A stretch of DNA of 64,000 bases, from NCBI GenBank assembly GCA_937995755.1, contig CALKJD010000027.1:1-64000 (forward strand), given 5' to 3'. A program made the position numbers and the translations under genes. Below are positions 60,815 to 64,000 of this stretch, piece after piece (within the stretch, counting starts at the first letter, position 1; each line of letters starts with the position of its first letter). Source of the stretch: an uncultured Saprospiraceae bacterium (GTDB lineage: Bacteria > Bacteroidota > Bacteroidia > Chitinophagales > Saprospiraceae). The notes beneath the pieces were generated by a model. That model saw only the letters and a program-made list of their open reading frames with translations. It made no database searches and was not told where the DNA came from.

Positions 60815-61330
60815 ATGAAGCCTGTAAAGAGGAAGCATATTCCAAGACCTACTCACTTTGGCAAAAATCTTAGATTTCTTCGTCGTATGAAAGGTTTAAG
60901 TCAGTCTGCGATTGCAAAGGCAACTGATATGACGAGAAATAATATAGCATCATATGAGTCTGGCTTAGTGGAGCCCAATGCTAAGAACTTTTATAAAGTG
61001 TCTAAATATTTTTCTGTAGATCCAAAGAAAATGCTCGATTCTATATTGTCAGAAAACCCGACCGAGATCAGTCAGGTAGATATTTCAACAGATAATATAG
61101 TTGATCAATATTTAACGGACCATATGGAGCAGTTTGTTATACAGACTAATGAGATGACTAAAATATTGGAGGGGTATCAAACATTTTATGATTTGCAGAG
61201 AGAATCGACTGTGGATAAGTCTACGCGCGAACTATACTCTACAATGGATGATCTCCTTAGTCTCCTTAAATCCCTTATTAAATCTAACTGGGACCTGATT
61301 CAGAGTGTATATCCTGAAGAAGAGGAATAG
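60815..61330 (+). CDS. XRE-type helix-turn-helix regulator, divergent paralogue
   Basis: A 171-residue DNA-binding protein with HTH_3 domain LRRMKGLSQSAIAKATDMTR then NNIASYESGLVEPN (about residues 20-55). A basic start (MKPVKRKHIPRPTHFGKNLR) precedes it. The C-terminal half contains MTKILEGYQTFYDLQREST and MDDLLSLLKSLIKSNWDLIQ, which lines up with the same part of the protein on the opposite strand. The pair is 162 bases apart. Function is unknown beyond DNA binding; regulation of the adjacent stress genes is an inference. Confidence 0.9.
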   Translation: MKPVKRKHIPRPTHFGKNLRFLRRMKGLSQSAIAKATDMTRNNIASYESGLVEPNAKNFYKVSKYFSVDPKKMLDSILSENPTEISQVDISTDNIVDQYLTDHMEQFVIQTNEMTKILEGYQTFYDLQRESTVDKSTRELYSTMDDLLSLLKSLIKSNWDLIQSVYPEEEE

Positions 61331-61503
61331 ACTTAGCCCATTAATACAGTTCTTAATTGATTTTTATACTTATCACATAATAATATGTATTAGGTACTTA
61401 TGTACGCTCCTTCCATAAATTTTCTTTTTGCATCGAACAGAATCGGCTCTTCCATAGTATCATAGGCGATATTAATTTTCTTCACGATTTAAAAAAGAAC
61501 ATT

Positions 61504-61962
61504 ATGGATACGAGTAACGTAAGTAAAGCATTACAAGATTTAATTATAAGATTGCAAGATTCAGAGAAGGGATTCAGAGAGATACGAAAAGTAACCTCAA
61601 ATGTCAGTCTCCAAAAATGGATGGACAGATATGCTGATGAAAGACATAAAATGCATCAAGTGCTAGAAGGTCACGTAGCAGCCAGAGGAGATAACGCAAC
61701 TGTAACAACCAGCCTATTAGGAGACTTACATAGAATATTTATTGATCTGAAACTCAGTGCAATGGATGAAGATTTTAATGCTATTGTCAATGAGATAGAA
61801 AGAGGGTCGTCACGATTGATAGAGGACTATGATACTGTCATGAGTGAATTAGACCTTCCGCTCAGTCTCAAGAACAATTTAATATACCAGCAAGGCATTA
61901 TTAAGGCCGAGTTAGAAGAGTTATTAATTCTCAAGAAAGAGCTAAATGCCGTAGAGGCATAG
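61504..61962 (+). CDS. DUF2383 (PA2169-type) four-helix protein
   Basis: A 152-residue soluble helical protein. The pattern ALQDLIIRLQDSEKGFREI near the N-terminus (about residues 9-27), WMDRYADERHKMHQVLEGHV and LLGDLHRIFIDLKLSA fit the PA2169/DUF2383 family, a four-helix bundle related to ferritin-like folds. The visible helices contain Glu and His residues, but I do not claim a metal site. Its role in stress is inferred from frequent neighbours in other Bacteroidota. It has a strong terminator and is a single-gene unit. Confidence 0.86.
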   Translation: MDTSNVSKALQDLIIRLQDSEKGFREIRKVTSNVSLQKWMDRYADERHKMHQVLEGHVAARGDNATVTTSLLGDLHRIFIDLKLSAMDEDFNAIVNEIERGSSRLIEDYDTVMSELDLPLSLKNNLIYQQGIIKAELEELLILKKELNAVEA

Positions 61963-61976
61963 TTTGTTTTGATTAT

Positions 61977-62013
61977 GCCCTATCCAACTGCAGATTGGAT
62001 AGGGCTATTTTTT
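61977..62013 (+). terminator. rho-independent terminator of the DUF2383 gene
   Basis: An 11-bp perfect stem (GCCCTATCCAA at 61977-61987, TTGGATAGGGC at 61995-62005) with a 7-base loop, followed by six T at 62008-62013. Confidence 0.9.
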
Positions 62014-62188
62014 AGCGGTGCTGTGATTTAACCTATTTTTTAGTGCAACTATAGTATAAGAAAAGCTATTGTTGTATGCGTATTGCGATATAGTTTTATG
62101 CTCATAAAGTTGATGCTTATTAGATGTTTATTTGCGATATGTTTTTAAATTACTTCAGCATATTATCTACGTAATCAAAATTAAACGC

Positions 62189-62710
62189 ATGAAAAATGTA
62201 ATATTTCTGTTGTGTATCGGCACAGCATGTATGGTACTGTTCTCTGCCTGTCAAGAAAATCCCAATCTTAATAAGAAAGGAGTGGATATTATTGAATCTA
62301 AATTGACATACGTAGATAGGTCGCATCAAGCCTATCAAGACACTGTGTATATCCCTATTTATTCTGACATATATAGTGAATCGAGTTTAAGGTCGACATT
62401 GCTCACGGCTACATTGAGTATTCGTAGTACTAGTCTTACAGAAAACACTTATATACATGCTATAGAATATTACAATACTCAAGGTGAATTGGTGAAGTCC
62501 TACCTTGACCGTAGCTTGTTGCTAGCTCCCTTACAATCTATTGATTATGTTATTGATCGAGATGATAATTCTGGTGGAGTTGGCGCTAACTTTATAGTAG
62601 AGTGGGGCGCGGATCATAATGTGAAACCACTTTTTCAAGCAGTAATGATAGGTACTTCTGGACAACACGGCCTTTCGTTTGTGACAGAGGGAGTGTCAAT
62701 TAAGAAATAA
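62189..62710 (+). CDS. DUF3124 lipoprotein
   Basis: A 173-residue lipoprotein. The ATG at 62189 is chosen over the one at 62132, because it gives a proper signal (MKNVIFLLCIGTACMVLFSA then C) with a lipobox Cys. The mature part fits DUF3124: YIPIYSDIYSESSLRSTLLT-like stretch, TLSIRSTSL, IEYYNTQGELVKSYLDRSLL, GGVGANFIVEW and VMIGTSGQHGLSFVTEG. Function is not known. It is followed 35 bases later by an MscS channel gene, then by an acetolactate-synthase-like gene, probably as one operon. Confidence 0.85.
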   Translation: MKNVIFLLCIGTACMVLFSACQENPNLNKKGVDIIESKLTYVDRSHQAYQDTVYIPIYSDIYSESSLRSTLLTATLSIRSTSLTENTYIHAIEYYNTQGELVKSYLDRSLLLAPLQSIDYVIDRDDNSGGVGANFIVEWGADHNVKPLFQAVMIGTSGQHGLSFVTEGVSIKK

Positions 62711-62745
62711 AGGGTAGTTACAAATTTTAAATAAAAAGATAGATT

Positions 62746-63609
62746 ATGCTTGAAGATTTAATGTTGCAACTTGAGTCGTATTACGATTCTTTAGTAGTGC
62801 TTATACCAAAGCTTGTCATTGGAGCAGTTCTAGTAACGATATTCTTATTTGCCTTACGGTATTTGCGTAGAAGAGTAGTAAAGTTTGCAGGATTGAAAGC
62901 GGATGATCAATTGTTGGTAGGTTTTATTGATAATATTTTTAGGACAGTGAACATATCCTTAGGAGTTTTACTTTTTCTATACGTAATAGGTCAGGCTGGA
63001 TTGGCAAGTAGTGTGCTGGGAGCAGCGACATTGTCTTCTGTTGTGATAGGATTTGCTTTCAAGGATATAGCCGAAAATTTTCTTGCAGGAGTCATAATGG
63101 CTTTTAATAGACCTTTCAGATTAGGCGATACCATTATGACGGGTTCTGTAGAAGGAAGTATCATAGAGATGAGTTTGAGAGATACACACGTAAAAACATT
63201 TGACGGAAAAGATGTTTTTGTTCCTAATGGTCAAATAATAAAGAATCCATTATATAACTATACTATAGATGGTTTTATCAGGGGAAACTTTACAATTGGA
63301 GTTGATTACGATAGTGATATAGAGCAAACCCGAAAAATCATTTTGGAAGTAGTTGAAAATGTGCCTGGGGTGCTTAATGATACGAAACCTCCTCGTACAC
63401 ATGTAAAGAATTTAAACACAAGTACGGTAGATATAGAAGTACATTATTGGATCAATACACTTAATAAAAAATACAGTGGACTAGAGATAAAATCTTTAGC
63501 GCAGTCACGAGTGATTATGGCATTGAAGGAATACAATATAGGTATGCCTGCAAATATTGTCGAGATCAAAAATTATGAATCTTCACCTTTAAAGGCAGCT
63601 CAGTATTAA
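62746..63609 (+). CDS. MscS-family mechanosensitive ion channel
   Basis: A 287-residue inner-membrane protein with three N-terminal hydrophobic segments (about residues 13-40, 60-85, 90-115). The pore helix region reads LGAATLSSVVIGFAFKDIAE then NFLAGVIMAFNRPFRLGDTI (about 90-128), which is the MscS signature. The C-terminal beta and alpha/beta cytoplasmic vestibule is present (VFVPNGQIIKNPLYNY). The channel opens under membrane tension and lets solutes out on osmotic downshift. It is in an apparent operon with the DUF3124 lipoprotein. Confidence 0.94.
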   Translation: MLEDLMLQLESYYDSLVVLIPKLVIGAVLVTIFLFALRYLRRRVVKFAGLKADDQLLVGFIDNIFRTVNISLGVLLFLYVIGQAGLASSVLGAATLSSVVIGFAFKDIAENFLAGVIMAFNRPFRLGDTIMTGSVEGSIIEMSLRDTHVKTFDGKDVFVPNGQIIKNPLYNYTIDGFIRGNFTIGVDYDSDIEQTRKIILEVVENVPGVLNDTKPPRTHVKNLNTSTVDIEVHYWINTLNKKYSGLEIKSLAQSRVIMALKEYNIGMPANIVEIKNYESSPLKAAQY

Positions 63610-63661
63610 AATATTCAATGAGGCTGCCGTGTGTTAATTAATTAAAATTAAAAAACAAAAT

Positions 63662-64000
63662 ATGAACGCAGCAGAACTCATGATACAATGTTTAGAGCAA
63701 GAAGAGGTACGGTATATTTTTGGAGTGCCTGGGGAGGAAAATGAAGATTTCATGTTTGCTCTAGAAGGATCAAGCATAACGTTTGTGCCTACGAGACATG
63801 AGCAAGGTGCCGCTTTTATGGCCGATGCATGGGGTAGAATTACTGGTAAGGCAGGCGTATGTTTAGCTACTTTAGGTCCTGGAGCAACTAACCTTTTCAC
63901 AGCAGTGGCTGATGCCCAACTTGATAAAGCTCCATTAGTGGCGATTACAGGCCAAGGTAGTTCGCAGAGGTTGCATCATGAAAGTCATCAAGTTATTGAT
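63662..64000 (+). CDS. acetolactate-synthase-like thiamine-diphosphate enzyme (partial, continues past window)
   Basis: The first 113 residues of a thiamine-diphosphate enzyme. It shows MNAAELMIQCLEQEEVRYIF then GVPGEEN, the catalytic Glu in TRHEQGAAFMADAWGRITGK (about residues 44-63), and LATLGPGATNLFTAVADAQL. These are the N-terminal signatures of acetolactate synthase large subunits and related enzymes (AlsS, IlvB), which condense two pyruvates. Without the rest of the protein the catabolic (AlsS) and biosynthetic (IlvB) types cannot be separated. The gene is 52 bases after mscS and probably in its operon. Confidence 0.88.
   Translation, partial: MNAAELMIQCLEQEEVRYIFGVPGEENEDFMFALEGSSITFVPTRHEQGAAFMADAWGRITGKAGVCLATLGPGATNLFTAVADAQLDKAPLVAITGQGSSQRLHHESHQVID

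Noticed and set aside
63634-63900. An 88-residue minus-strand frame at the window end.
   Set aside because: It is antisense to the acetolactate-synthase-like gene, whose motifs are clear.

Overview
The window looks like chromosomal DNA of a member of the Bacteroidota, most likely a Saprospiraceae-type organism. The evidence is an AT-rich sequence, type IX secretion (T9SS) C-terminal sorting domains, very long HYR-repeat surface proteins, a type III glutamine synthetase, a PspC/PadR pair, and promoters of the Bacteroidota form (TTG, about 19-21 bases, then TAnnTTTG). No rRNA, CRISPR array, complete insertion sequence or prophage was seen. There is one tRNA, tRNA-Cys(GCA).

Bases 1-32 kb are mostly housekeeping. 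They hold two ExbD-type energy-transduction subunits, glycyl-tRNA synthetase, pterin dehydratase, an M42 aminopeptidase, a polysaccharide flippase, RsgA overlapping a bacterial geranylgeranylglyceryl-phosphate synthase, ScpA and a TPR protein. Next come an ECF sigma factor with an envelope-spanning partner, a Prc-type protease, tRNA-Cys, a UvrD/PcrA helicase, a T9SS cargo protein with an internal triplication, and release factor 3. A PspC/PadR pair, two glycosyltransferases (one of the tRNA-queuosine mannosyltransferase family) and L-aspartate oxidase follow.

Bases 33-56 kb are rich in surface proteins. They hold a 753-residue T9SS protein, a 72-bp tandem repeat, a second sigma/envelope-partner module, a four-repeat lipoprotein, a beta-helix-like secreted protein, and a stand-alone protein resembling the N-terminal domain of McrB-like AAA+ proteins. 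Glutamine synthetase III follows, then a 1-kb non-coding stretch with inverted repeats, then a 3358-residue T9SS protein. That giant carries an IgGFc-binding-like domain, many HYR-like repeats interrupted by inserted domains (one a C-type lectin), a dockerin-like segment, a cohesin-like domain and a sorting domain.

Bases 56-64 kb look like a stress and envelope-homeostasis block. It contains an AI-2E-family permease, CsbD, a holin-like YqjE-type membrane protein, YtxH, an ECF sigma factor without an adjacent anti-sigma gene, two divergent paralogous XRE regulators, a DUF2383 four-helix protein, a DUF3124 lipoprotein, an MscS channel and the start of an acetolactate-synthase-like gene.

The best candidates for less-described biology are the two sigma/envelope-spanning-partner modules (one with a triplicated cytoplasmic motif), the nested domain insertions and cohesin-dockerin pairing in the giant protein, the orphan McrB-N-like protein, a 17-bp perfect hairpin abutting a start codon, and the divergent XRE pair inside the stress block. 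Function assignments are from reading motifs; no database search was run.
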